Assembly: GCF_030272615.1 (NCBI RefSeq) | Contig: NC_081410.1 | Coordinates: 112,296,433 to 112,360,432, forward strand | DNA length: 64,000 bases | Direction: 5' to 3' | From: Cryptomeria japonica | Lineage: Eukaryota; Streptophyta; Pinopsida; Cupressales; Cupressaceae | In this document: in pieces, positions 21,989-33,897 of the stretch | Layout of the letters: the number at the start of each line of letters is the position of its first letter | Numbering within the stretch: the first letter of the stretch is position 1 | Notes under the pieces: generated by a model | Told to the model about the DNA's origin: nothing | The model's input: the letters and a program-made list of their open reading frames with translations, nothing else | The model's database searches: none | Made by a program: the position numbers and the translations under genes

Positions 21989-24900
21989 ATGAGGTCGGTG
22001 TTGCCAAAGCTTGACCGAACCTCATGTTTAGTGAGTATCTTGCTGAAAATGGAAGACACCTCCTTAGTTCATGTAGATTTGGGGAATTTCCTTGAAAGGA
22101 CTAAGAATCCTCAGGCTGGGTCACTAATGGAGAAGATAGTTAAGAGTGGTCTTGTGGAAGCTTCTCTATTCCCGCTAGCCGTGCCATGTCCAGATTTAGT
22201 GTTGGCTTGTATGAACAGATGTGACTCTAAGAACAGGTGTATCAAAACCACTGACGGTGAGGTGTTAGTCAGTATTAATAGGGAAACGATGATGGTGATA
22301 ATGGGTATTCCAAAATAAAGAGGAGTATGAGGATTGGACCATTGGAAATTCAGACGCCTATTTCTTTGAGAAGAAGAGCAAGTACAAAAGTGTAATTGCA
22401 AGAAATTGTCTCTTGAGGGTTCAGAAAGGAGGATCACGACTACCCAAACCCTTAACCAGAGAACACCTCATCACTGAGGTGCGAGACATTGTTGTTCTTT
22501 TAAACAAAGTAAAGGGAAATTCACATTCCTTCTACTGGGAAGATTGGATGTACTTTTTTGACCAAGTGGTTCTATCTGGCGACAGATTTCTAGATTGGTC
22601 TCAGGTAATTGCGAAGAGGCTTCATGAAGGACTAAGCAATTTTGTGGGTATGACTTGGTTTTACATGTCTTCTTACCTGTTTTATATTTTATCCTGCACA
22701 AGAGATTGGCTTGGATTACCCAATGAACCTTGGATTGATGGAATGAGGGTTTACAATTTTTACCCTTTGTTGCAAAAACAAAGATATGTTGAACAAATTG
22801 ACAAATGGAATGGAGTCTTTGCGGGAAGACTGGCCTTTGAACTTCAAGGAGATGCCAACAAGAGAATGTCCATAGAGGCTATGGAGTTTGTGAGTATTTA
22901 TGGGAGTTTCTTTATCCAATTTCCATGGTTTACTTACATACGGGTAGGTGGTTTTGAAGGCCAACCATTCAAATTGCTCAGGTACGCCTTTGATAGCTTC
23001 GTACTTATAGAAGTGAGTAGGCAACTGGCTCATATAGGTAAAAGGATAGGAGCAAAGGGTGAATCCGGGGTGGTTTTTCCCATTGAGCTTGGGTATTACA
23101 GTTGCAAATCGGTATTAGATGCTTTGAATCTAGAACTGGAGTTTAAAAGGATGAACCTGCAGCCATATGTGGCTAGGCAAAGATTTGACAACAAAGGTTA
23201 TGCAAGGGAGAACCTTAACATAGACAGTCATTTCTGCCATGAACCTCAGATAGAGGATTATTGGGAAAACTACAAGGATGAGCATGAAGTGAGAAGGAGG
23301 CTGTGGTCAAGATTCACTTTACAACAGATAGCTGTCTTGAGGCTCCCAATTAATACATCAGGTTTATTGGAAGATACAGAGGAAGATTCCCTGGACCCTG
23401 AGTTTGGTACTGAGATTGAAGGGAAACCAATTCCAGAAATTGACTGGAAGAAAAAAGAAGATGATAGCATTCAAACAAGGACCTTCAATGTTGTCAAGAG
23501 AACAAAGAGATGGTTGAGGAAATTGAAATTCAAGGAGGGTCCTTCCATGTCCCCATGCGAATCAAGAAGTGATTCACACATCCTGGTTCAATCTCCTATT
23601 TTTGCCACTAATAAAATTACTGATATTGCAGGTGTCTCAAAGCCCGCTGTAGAGAAAATACTGCCAAGAAGGTCAGGAAGGTCACCATCTGGTCTTACAG
23701 CTGCCAGAGTAACCCAGTCAAGAAGCAAAAAGAAGAGTAGAGAGCCTGTTCTACAATAGGTCATGGTGGACTTAGACCCTAGTGAAGAGCCTAAACAAAT
23801 AATGGACCCACAGGATCAAAGCGAGCCTGGGATACTAGAAGTGGATACAAATGAAGGAGTAGGAACTCAACAGGATCCCATGAATACCCTTGTAATCGCT
23901 ACCTCCCTAGATGCACAGATCACCCCGTCCCCTAAAGGATCTACCAATGCACCAAGATGGCTGGAAGCTGCCATTGGAAATAAGAGGAGCGTGGTGCCGG
24001 TCATCATACCATTGGAGGACATGGTTAGTAAATGCTTAGGAAAAGCATTAAATCCCAAAAAGCTCAAAACACAAGCAATGCTTGATGTGGATGACACAAT
24101 AGGACACTGGACAACTGAAGTGGCTAAGCGCATTCTTGGGAGAGATGTAGATAAGGCCATAGAGGAAGATTTTATTGTGGAGAAGATAGATTTGGGCGTT
24201 GCATCAAGGGTCATGGATGTAAAACATTTGGAATCTTCTAAAAAGAGGATAATCTCAAGGACTTGGAAAGATAAAAATGACAAGACAGAAATGAAGCAAA
24301 TGGTCACACAGATGGCAGAGTACATCAACGCTATTCATAATCCAAATCCTTAACCCTTGTCACAAATACCAGTGTCATTTGACCCTAAGTCTCCAACAAA
24401 CTAGAAGATGCTTGATCAAGTTCAAAGAAACAGGGTAGTGACGGAGATGTTTAACAAGTGGCTGGACCTGATAGTTCAACAAGGATCAAAATATATCATT
24501 AATCTGGTTAAGGTCTATAAGGATGCATAAATCATGAGTAAGGAGCTCGAGCTGGAGATGATCACTTGGGAAAAGGAAAGAATTAATTGGGTAGCAGTTC
24601 TCACACAAATGAATGATGTCCAAAAGTATGGAGTGATGAAGTTCCTAGCTAAGAAATCGGTGGAGAACCTAGATGATAATGTGCTATATGTATCAAAGAA
24701 AAATGTGGAATGGCACAACTCAATCATCGGGCATGGCCATGAAGAGTCCACTAAGTTACTCAGGGGACTGACTGACTTGATTGACACTATACAAAAGAAC
24801 CTTAAATGTATTGATAGCCAACTCATGAAGGAGGGAGCCAAGGTAATTGAGGAAGTTGCAAACATGATTAAAGTCTTTCAAGACATGGTTCATTCTATTC

Positions 24901-25010
24901 AGACCACAAAATCCTTAACTACCAATGACTTTTTGAAAGTAGCAAGGATTGAATCAATGCTCATTGTCTATTCAGATCACTTAGAGGTTCATAAAGCGAA
25001 GGTCACATAG
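21989..25010 (+). CDS. Unrecognised long reading frame inside the G2 5' LTR (ORF1)
   Basis: I do not recognise this protein. ATG 21,989 opens MRSVLPKLDRTSCLV; a one-base insertion near 22,313 shifts the frame, and 22,413-23,759 is then open for 448 codons. TAG at 23,757 is followed in the same frame by ATG 23,763 (196 codons), further stops near 24,351-24,530, and a helical 158-codon part ending at 25,010. The whole would be about 1,000 residues. Visible features are a Trp/Tyr/Phe-rich first half (FYWEDWMYFF, GLPNEPWIDGMRVYNF), then basic patches (RTKRWLRKLKFK, SRSKKKSRE) that could bind nucleic acid or direct to the nucleus, then an acidic and helical tail. An early GEVLVSINRETMMVIMGIP faintly resembles plant-mobile-domain proteins; weak. 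Ogre elements carry an unknown ORF1 upstream of gag, but here it lies within the LTR. Confidence 0.65.
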
Positions 25011-25969
25011 GTGAATATGGACAAGGAAGTGTGGAAGCAGAGGATCATACACATTGGCCTGCCCTATTTCCAAGTTATCCTGAACTTTTTGATTGCACAC
25101 CTAGAATGGCGAGGATCTGCGACAAAACAGGACAAGCCCGTAACTTCCTCAGTTGCAGTAGATGCTTAGTTGTTCTACAATGAAATGTCGGCCTTTCAGT
25201 GGCTATTAGTTTAGCTTTCTTTTGTGTCTTTTGAACGATTTCTTTCACTGAAGTGAAAGTAAATGTTATTTGTTAATTATGTAAAAACTATGGCCTGGTG
25301 GATATTTAAGCTGAAAAACTTGCCTTTGAAGAGGTTCCGAAAACTGTGATTTTGGGAGCAATTTATAAAATTTTGATATGAATTGTTTGAATGATACAAT
25401 GACTGGTTATTAATGAAATGTGGTGTTATCTTTGAATCTGTGCATTCTTAGATTTGAAATCTTTCTTAAGTTGATTATGGGCACAATATAATTTGATGAT
25501 CAGTTACTTCTGTAATCCTTTCAATTCATATTTATTATTGGTTGTTGGACGACTCACATTGAATTGATCTGCTTGACCCCCCTTGCTTTGTGAAGCATGA
25601 GAGAGTATCGATCAAGTCATTAGTCCTCGTTGAGTCCTTATTTTGCTTGGAATTTATACATCAAGAATTTTATGAGTCTTTTCAAAAAATTTCCTATGTG
25701 TGTAGTTTTGAAGGCATTTATTTGTGTTGATGGGTAAATGCTGAAGCCTTTTGATGCTTTCTGGTTAAAAGTGTTAGCATATCAAATGTATAATAAATTC
25801 ATTGTAAATCAAAATGAGGAGCTGCCCTCAAATGTAGAGGTTGAATTTCAATTAATTTATCCAACTATTGGAATATTTGTTTCTTTCTAAAGGGTAATTT
25901 GGAGTCATATTTTGCTTTAAGAAGATAATAGTTAAAATTTCAAGAAGGAGACAAATTTGTTTACCAACA

Positions 25970-25993
25970 GATTTTTGGCGACTCTGCTGGGGA
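25970..25993 (+). promoter_or_regulatory. G2 primer binding site, tRNA-Arg-like
   Basis: TGGCGACTCTGCTGGGGA begins at 25,976, seven bases after the LTR end at 25,969. It is complementary to the 3' end of plant tRNA-Arg(ACG) as I recall it, with two mismatches in the middle. tRNA-Arg priming is known for Ogre elements. It fixes the 3' edge of the 5-kb LTR. Confidence 0.8.
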
Positions 25994-26263
25994 GTTGAAT
26001 TATAAGATTGGTTGCCTAGTTGCAAGTCTAGAGTCAAGGAGATATACTAGGTCCCAAAGAAGGGAAGGGATTTTGATTCTATCTTTCAGGAGTTACAGAA
26101 CCTAGATTTTCAACCCACTTTCTCACCTTAGAGAAGGGCAAGAAGTAGACCTCCTTCCTCATCACCATCACCACTTGTGTCCTCAGTTTGTCAAGCTCTG
26201 ACCTTGCATGATGTTACTCTACCTAATATAATAAACCCCACTCCCCTCAATATCATATTTCCA

Positions 26264-27690
26264 ATGGCAGGGAATAATCCTTGGGGGGCAGCTGTAGGCT
26301 CGTTGAACTTAGGTGTGAATCTTAATCCCTAATCCCTTACCAAAAGGTGCTAGGGATCATTTGCCAAAATTCAGTGGCGATGGAAAGATTACCGTTGATG
26401 AACACCTGAAAGCCTTTAATGTAGCCTGTGGGATAATAGAGGTTCAACATGAGGATGTTGCAGTGAGGTTGTTCGTCCAGACATTAACCGAGGTAGCAGC
26501 CAATTGGTTTTATCACTTACCAAATAGTGTGATAACAACCTGGAAAGATCTAAAAATGAGATTTGAGGCAAGATTTAAAGTAGAAGAGGATGAACATTAC
26601 CTCTTAGCTCAATTAACTCAGTTAAAGAAGGAAATTCCTGAATCTATGAGGGATTTCATAGCAAAGTTTGATAAGATCTTGTATAAGATTCCAGCTAATC
26701 AAAAGCCCTCAGACGACAATCTCAAGTGTTTCTTTATTAATTCTATGCCTTCTGAAATAGGTTTCTTGATCCACAGGCAGAGGGTTGCAGATTTAAATGT
26801 TGCCAAAACCCTTGCAGTTGAACTAGAAGATGATTTAATCACATCAGGTAAATGGAAAAGGGAAGTACAGACACCAAATGCTCAGCCTTCAACTTCTTCT
26901 TCTGATCCTATCATCCAACGGTTAATGAATGATGTGATTACCCTTAAAAGTCAATTGCCCAAAGCCAACACCTCATACCCATCTCCCTACCAAGATATAC
27001 CTAGAAGGAATGTGAACCACTCTCTGGGCTATGGGAATAAGACCATGCAGTTACCCCCTGCTCAGCAAAGATTAGCAATTGAAGCACCTCCTGCTAAAGG
27101 GAATATGTGTGTATTTCACCTTACTGATAAACATGATGGCAGTTCCTATCCCAAGATGGTACGATATGCACAATTGATGAATTTCAAAGATACCTCAAAT
27201 GAGTGGGGTGAGGAAGAATCTTCAAAGCAACCTGGCGACTTTGAAATCCATTTTCTTGAGTACGAGTCAGATTCGGAAAGAGGCAGTGATATTTTGGTTA
27301 CTTTAGAAGATCCTTCATGTGTTGTGCTCACAAGAAATCAACACAATGTGAAACCCCAGGTGTATTCTTCATCATCTGCAATGGCCTTCAAAGGTAAAGG
27401 AATTGATTCAAAGTTGCACAATAATGATCAAAAATTGCAAGAGCCTTTATTTTTAAAGCCTATTGAAAAAGAAAGTTCTTTTGATATAGTAGAATTTTGC
27501 AAGTCTTCTCAAATTCAAATCACACCTGCTGAGTACCTAAAACTAAATCCTAAAGAATTAGATAGACTGGTACAATTCATGAAAGGAAATAATGCACAAC
27601 AGACTAATGGTATGCAATGGTCAGTTAATGCCATAATGCCCTCACATAGCGATGAGTTGGTTCATCCCTCGGTTTGTGAAAAGATACCTG
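26264..27690 (+). pseudogene. G2 gag
   Basis: Gag builds the particle. The likely start is ATG 26,264 (MAGNNPWGAAVGSLNLG); a one-base shift near 26,330 moves to the frame that is open from about 26,334 to 28,103. PKFSGDGKITVDEHLKAFN, then VQTLTEVAANWFYHLP and WKDLKMRFEARFK (26,361-26,600) are the Retrotrans_gag capsid domain. A 61-codon repeat-poor linker and SSYPKMVRYAQLMNF follow, where Tat Gag usually has a zinc finger; a CxFHxxxxH-like trace (CVFHLTDKHDGSS) is near 27,110 but its last Cys is missing. Apart from the shift the frame is well preserved. Confidence 0.82.
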
Positions 27691-28142
27691 AAATAACTGC
27701 TCTTCCAATAGATGATTTTGTCCCCCTTCTTGAGTCAAAACCAGACCCCTTTTATATATCATTATTCATTAATGGTCATATGTTGAATAATTGTATTATA
27801 GACTCAAGTGCATCTGATAACATAATGCCCTCCGTTGTAGCAAAAGCATTGGGGTTATCTCTGACCAAAACCTTTGGAAAATGCTATTCCATGGACTCAA
27901 AACAAATTCCTCTATTAGGTCAAATTAAGGATGCTCAAGTAGTTCTTGCCTCCCACCCGGATAAAAGGATCAAGTTGATGATTCTAATAGCTGATATCCC
28001 AGCTAGTTACGACATGCTTTTAAGTCGTACTTTCTGTAGAGACTTAGGTGGTGAAATCAAAATGGATTGGTCCCAAGACATAATCCCTGTTGGAAAGCAG
28101 TGAGTCATCCTACAACCCAAACCAAAGTCCAAATTCACTGTT
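27691..28142 (+). CDS. G2 aspartic protease
   Basis: Continuous with gag. The active site reads CIIDSSASDNIMP near 27,795 (family form IDSGASxNxMP; Asp kept, Gly changed to Ser). ADIPASYDMLLSRTFCRDLGG (about 27,990-28,050) is the conserved C-terminal part. A TGA at 28,101 stops the frame; without it and without the S1 insertion at 28,142/42,611 the frame would run on in register into the RNase H at 42,616, which shows that S1 cut a once continuous polyprotein. Confidence 0.8.
28138..28142. repeat. Target site duplication of S1, left copy (CTGTT)
   Basis: CTGTT precedes TGTTAGG at 28,143 and is repeated right after CCAACA at 42,611-42,615. Removing S1 and one copy rejoins the G2 reading frame. 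Confidence 0.95.
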
Positions 28143-29195
28143 TGTTAGGTCCCAGAGACAAGTGAGGGGGGGGGGGGTGAATCGGTTGTCTAATAAATTC
28201 AAACCAAAAACTTATTAACCAACTTAATGCTTAATACTGGTAAACCAGTTAAGTATGCCGGTAGACAGTGTTAATAGTAAATTGCCATACCGGTAAGAAT
28301 TAATGCATGAAACATAAACACAAAGTTATCCACAACACATGACACCAATATTTGTACGTGGAAACCCTGTAAGGGGAAAAACCATGATGGGAATCCTTAC
28401 CCACAATCAGATGATACTACTGCAGATAGTAAGTGTACAAAGAGGGGTCTGCACATGCAGAAAGGCCAACAGCCTAGAGCTCACTACTCAATCACAAATG
28501 GGAGTCACACTGACTACAGTTGGATGGTTAAATCCAATAAGAATGTATTGTACAAAATCACATCTTCATATGCTGAATTCAGTACCGGTGTAATGCTGAT
28601 ATGCTTCTACAAAAACCTAACTTCACCTTCAGATGATGTCTTCATGTATGCCTCTACTTGATCTCACATATACCTTCACTCAATTCTTTTTCGCATTCCA
28701 CACTTGATCTTACAAATAAGATCTTACATTTATACCATACCCTAAGACCAATTTTAGTAGGTCAGCTCTACAAGATATTACAATAAAACATTTTACAAAT
28801 AATATCCGATGCAATAACTGATTAAACATGTCGACTTAATGCATTTACATCAATAATAAATCATCTTCATAGCATGCCATGCTGATCTGGAAAAGATAAA
28901 CTTGCCGGTGTAACCCTAGATAACATGGACCTATTTGCCGGTAAAGGCAAATATGCAAATAAGAATATATCAATGATTAGTACTTAAAAATAAAGTGTCT
29001 ACATGATGTCTTCGACATTACCAAGTGTCTTCCATGTCATTTCAGGTACCGGTGAACATTATATCCTGTCAGTTGATCATATACTAGTAACTGTTGCACA
29101 GATTACTACTTGCTAGTGAATGTTGCTGGATCTCTAAAGTAGGTGTATTTAGTAGGTGTTGACATCAATGATAAAACCATACCAAATTACCAACA
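28143..29195 (-). repeat. S1 3' LTR (1,053 bp)
   Basis: On the plus strand it runs TGTTAGGTCCC ... ATTACCAACA and is matched by the split copy at 33,768-33,897 plus 41,687-42,610. It contains a run of 12 G near 28,165 and several CCGGT words. On the minus strand it begins TGTTGGTAATTTGG, next to the polypurine tract. Confidence 0.95.
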
Positions 29196-29212
29196 ATCTC
29201 CCCCTTTGGCAT
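29196..29212 (-). promoter_or_regulatory. S1 polypurine tract
   Basis: On the minus strand GCCAAAGGGGGAGAT abuts the TGTTGG start of the 3' LTR; this purine run primes plus-strand DNA synthesis. Similar runs recur at about 29,290, 29,388 and 29,468. Confidence 0.9.
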
Positions 29213-29555
29213 TGATGGAAACACAAGATGGAAAAACCATCAAAGTGCCAAAACAGAAATGCTAAATACAAAAACCAACAATCTTCATTTCTCCCCCTGG
29301 GAGTAACAATACCAATCTTTCAAAAAAAACTTTCCTTTAAAGTCTCTTTTTCTTTTCAAAAGGATAATGTGTTTTTCCATAGATATCTCTCCCCCTTTGA
29401 CATCAAATGCCAAAGTCACAAAAGGTCAAGTTTATACAAAATACCAACCAATTCAATATACCAACTACTCCCCTTGAGAAGTAGCTTCCTCATCAAATAC
29501 CAGAATAAAAGATTTGTTCATTTAATTCTGCCGGTTGATGACAATCATCAACTGT

Positions 29556-32500
29556 CTAAGTCACTACCAGTGGTGGTATGACTCCGAGCTGATCTCTAAG
29601 ATACTCAAAAGTTTCCTTAGGCAAAGGTTTTGTGAAAATATCTGCAAGCTGTTCTTTAGTATTCACATAAACCAGTTTTATCTCTTTTTCTTCAACTTTT
29701 TCCCTTAGAAAATTCAGTTTGATAGAAACATGTTTTGTTTTAGAATGTAATACTGGATTTTTAGATATATCAATTGCTACAGTGTTATCATAGTATATAG
29801 TAATAGGTTCCTTTCATTTTACCTTTATGTCTTTCAACACTTGCTTAAGCCAAAGTACCTGTGTATAGTTTGTTGCTGCTGCAACATATTTTGATTCTGC
29901 TTTGATAAAGATGTACAACTCTGTTTCTTACTCAACCAAGAAACTAATCTTTTTTTTCAAGAAAGAATGCTCCTCCAGTGGTGCTTTTTCTATCATCCAC
30001 ATCTCCTGCCTAATTTGCATCTGTATATGCACATAGATAAAAAATTTTCATCTTTAGGATACCATAATCCAAGATTTGTTGTGCCTTGTAAGTACCAGAA
30101 AATCCTTTTCACTGCTGATTCATGATTTTCCTTAGGATTACTCTGAAATATAGAAACTATACATACTGCATTCATAATATTAGGTCTGGTTTGTGCCAAA
30201 TACAGTAAACCTCCTATCATAGATTTGTATCTAGTTGGATTAACAGGTGTAGATTCATCCCTTTGAGATAATTTGTCATTTGTAGTCATACGTGTGCTTA
30301 CCGGTTTAGAGTTCTCCATCCCAAATTTATTAAGTAGTTCTTTCAAGTACTTAGATTGACTCAAAAATATACCTTTATCAGTCTGTAAAATCTGCAATCC
30401 TAAAAAGAATTTTATTTCTCCAATCATAGACATTTCAAATTCTTGCTGCATTTCAAGAGAAAATTCTTTGCATAATTCATCTTCTCCTCCAAAGATTATA
30501 TCATCAACAAATACTTCAATAATCAAGATGTCATCATTAGTTACTTTGTAATATAAATTGCTATCTGCATTTCCTTTAGTAAAACCAATCTTTAAAAGAT
30601 ACTTATCCAATCTTGCATACCAAGCTCTTGGGGCTTGTTTTAATCCATACAGAGCTTTTCTTAATTTGCAAACCATATCATTGTCATCTGTCAAAGAAAA
30701 TCCATCAGGTTGTTCAATATAGACTTCCTCTTCAAGATCTCCATTCAAAAATGCATATTTAATATCCATTTGATAAACTTTGTAATCCTTGTGAGCTGCA
30801 AAGGCCAAGAATAATCCAACTGCCTCAATTCTGGCTACCAGTGCAAAGGTTTCATTGTAATCAACTCCTTCTTTCTAAGAATATCCCTTACACACTAGTC
30901 TTTCTTTATTTCTGACAACCTTACCATCTTCATTAAGTTTGTTTCTAAATACCCATTTGGTTCCAATTACATTTTTATTTTTAGGCCGGGGAACTAATGT
31001 CCAAGTATTATTTTTCTCAATTTGTCCTAATTCTTCTTCCATAGCTTTAATCCAAAATTTATCTTCACATGCCTCATTGATAGTTAATGGTTCAATTTGA
31101 GAAATAAGACATACCTCTTCATTTGCCAATCTTCCTCTTGTCATAACTCCTTTAAATTTGCTTCCAATTATATGATCTTTAGAATGATTCAGTCTTACAT
31201 ACTGGGGTGTCTTAGTCTGTTTTTGTTCTTCAATTACTATCGAATCCTCTGATGATACCAGAGTAACTAGATCATCATTATGTACCGGTGGATTTATTGT
31301 AGGTTCATTTGTCATAATTTCTATTTCCGGTTCAAAGTCTATATATCTTGAAGTTCCTCTGAATTGTTCATCAATCTTTACATTTGTACTCAACAATTTT
31401 CTATAATCTTTTATTAAAACATCTATATGCCTTGCTCTTAGATGAATAACCAAGAAATATTCCTTCATCACTTCTAGGATCAAACTTGCCAATATACTCA
31501 TCTCTTCTAATATAACATTTACTTCCAAAAATTCTGAAGTACTTAAGAGTAGGAATATTACCAAACCATAGTTCATGAGGGGTCTTACCAGTTTCACCTT
31601 TGATGTGAACTTTGTTGAATGTATAGACAACAGTGCTTACTGCCTCTCTCTAGTACACATGTGGTAGATTTGCTTCTGATAACATACTTCTTGCTGCATC
31701 CAAGATAGTTCTGTTTTTCCTTTCAACAACTCCATTCTGTTGTGGTGTCCAAGGTGTTGATAACTGTCTTTTGATTCCATTCACTTCATAGAATGTATTA
31801 AAATATTTAGATGTGAATTCTCCTCCTTGATCTGATCTTAAACATTTGATTTTCTTACCGGTTTCATTTTCAACCATTGCTTTGAATAGTTTGAACTTCC
31901 CAAGTGCTTCTGATTTTTCTTTGAGAAAAGTAACCCAACACATTCTAGAATAATCATCAATAATTAGCATGAAATATCTATCACCTTGTAAGCTCTTAGT
32001 TCTAGCTGGACCACATAAATCAGTGTGAATTAAATCAAGAGCATTATTGGATTTTTTTGGAATACTTTTGAAACTAGCTCTAACTTGTTTTCCAAATTGA
32101 CATTCCTTGCAAACTGTATTCTAAGGTTTCACAATTTTAGGTAGATCTCTAACTGCTTTAGAAGTACTGATTTTTACCATGCAGTCAAAATTTACTTGAC
32201 ATAGTCTTTTATGCCATAATCAACTTTCATCTATATGTGCAATTAAGCATGCCTTTTCACTGTTATTCAAATGAAAGATATTACCTCTAGTCTGATTACC
32301 AGTTGCAATTTCCAAACCAGTTCTATTCATGATTTTGCATTTTCCATTTTTAAATTGTAACTGAAAACCTTTCTCAACTAATTGACCAACACTTAAAAGA
32401 TTGTGTTTTAATCCTTCAACATAGTAGACATTGTCAGTGTTATGTTTACCATCAAGAGATATTGAACCCTTACCTTTTATTGAACAGGCTTTGTCATCTC

Positions 32501-33710
32501 CAAATCTTACTAAACCTCCATTGTATTCTTGAAAGTTCAAGAATTTACCTTTGTCTCCAGTCATGTGATGTGAGCATCCTGAGTCAATAATCCATTCATC
32601 CTTTGATTCAACTTTACCTGCTAGGGCTTGTTATACCGGTTGAGCAATAGGTGCCAGTTGATCTTTTGTTATAGCAACAAAGACCCATCCATTGTCTGCT
32701 GGATCCTCATCAGAATCATCAGTCACACCTTCATCAGCAATGTAACAAGTTTTATCTTTGTTTTTCTTAAATCTGTATCTCTGATATTCAGGATTAGGTT
32801 TGTATGTTCTTCTAGCTTCTTCTCTTAGTCTAGCATGTCTATCAGGGCATCTTGAAGCCATATGACCAATCTTATTGCAGTTAAAACATTTAAAGGGTGT
32901 TTTACCTTCATACTTACTTCCAATTGAGCCTTTTGGCATTTTTCTTGCAAATAGTGCTTCAAGTTCTTCAAGCTCTTCATTCTCCTTCCTGGTTTCTTCA
33001 AGTTCTCTTGCATAAAAGGCTCTCCAGTCTGATTTGTCAAAAGATGGAGTAGATGATGTTGATGCTTTGAAGGCCAAATCCATTTTTATAGTAGCAACAA
33101 GACCAAATTCCTCAATTTCAAATACTGAAAGTTTTCCAATCAATGTATCCCTAGTTACTGATGTATTAAGCATTGTTCTCAACTCATTTATAGTAGTAAC
33201 CTTCATTTTATATGCCGGTGGCAAACCTCTTAAGATTTTTGAAACAATCTCATCCTCACTCAAGGTTCCTCCACAACATTTGATACCCAAAACAATTTCA
33301 TTTACTCTTTCCATAAAAGCAGAAATCCTTTCATCTTCTTCCATTTTCAGATGTTCATACCTGACTCAGAAGCTTTCAAGTTTTGCAATTTTGACTGTGG
33401 AATCTCCTTCATTCAGTGTTTCCAAATGATCCCAAATAGCTTTAGCAGTAGATCTATCTGATAATCCCATGATTTGTTGATCTGATAATGCGCTCAAGAG
33501 TGCTTCTCTTGCTTTGCAATCATTTTCTTCATCTTTAGCTAAAGTAGTTGGAGCAGTCTAACCAGCTACATCAGCAGTATAACCATTCTTAGTAACTTCC
33601 CATATGTCTTTACCAATGCAATTCAGATGTGTTTCCATTCTGATCTTCCATATCCCATAGTTGGTTCCATCAAGTTTAGGACTATCCTTTCTGAAATAAT
33701 TAGTAGACAT
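29556..33710 (-). pseudogene. S1 gag-pol polyprotein, broken
   Basis: ATG at 33,710 (MSTNYFRKDSPKLDG) opens a copia Gag; the zinc knuckle CFNCNKIGHMASRC lies near 32,870. Protease has DSGCSHHMTGDKG near 32,580. Integrase has CKECQFGKQ near 32,100, IIDDYSRMCWVTF near 31,960, RSDQGGEF near 31,835 and TPQQNGVVERKNRT near 31,725, so all three catalytic acids are present. RT has [10 protein letters not shown] near 30,640 and FVDDIIFGG near 30,500. RNase H follows with DDRKST and KTKHVSIK, ending at TAG 29,556-29,558. Stops occur at about ten places, many as TAG or TGA, and a few frameshifts; 30,808-29,993 is the longest intact piece (271 codons). Domain order and lengths are normal for the family. 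Confidence 0.92.
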
Positions 33711-33750
33711 TGGATCTCCTCAAGTTGTTAAACTTTTGCAAAAAGAGGAC

Positions 33751-33766
33751 TAGGCTCTGATACCAA
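33751..33766 (-). promoter_or_regulatory. S1 primer binding site, initiator tRNA-Met
   Basis: On the minus strand, after the LTR end (CCTAACA) and one or two bases, TGGTATCAGAGCC is complementary to the 3' end of plant initiator tRNA-Met, the standard Ty1/copia primer. Confidence 0.93.
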
Positions 33767-33767
33767 T

Positions 33768-33897
33768 TGTTAGGTCCCGGAGACAACTGAGAGGGGGGGG
33801 GGGTGAATCAGTTGTCTAATAAATTCAAACCAAAAACTTATTAACCAACTTAATGCTTAATACCGGTAAACCAATTAAGTATGCCGGTAGACAGTGT
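33768..33897 (-). repeat. S1 5' LTR, distal fragment before D1
   Basis: 130 bp matching the beginning of 28,143-29,195 (TGTTAGGTCCCGGAGAC ...). It is cut by D1 after AGTGT at 33,893-33,897. The other part resumes at 41,687. Confidence 0.95.

Larger units (their letters stand above)
20951..25969 (+). repeat. G2 5' LTR, 5.0 kb, containing a reading frame
   Basis: It starts TGTTAGTCCACC and ends TTTACCAACA directly before GATTT and the primer binding site. The same sequence from TGTTAGTCCACC reappears at 46,372 and runs in parallel for about 3.3 kb, until it is truncated. The LTR holds an early block of GTTCAAGGTTC inverted repeats (21,040-21,470), a possible TATA-like TTTAAATA near 21,343 and the long reading frame 21,989-25,010. 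Confidence 0.85.

Noticed and set aside
23867-24328. A 153-codon minus-strand frame opposite ORF1
   Set aside because: It mirrors the ORF1 frame; its counterpart in the second LTR arises from the same shadow, and no domain is seen.
28165-28176. G-quadruplex from the run of 12 G in the S1 LTR
   Set aside because: A single G run cannot form a standard intramolecular quadruplex, and its length differs between LTR copies, as expected of slippage.
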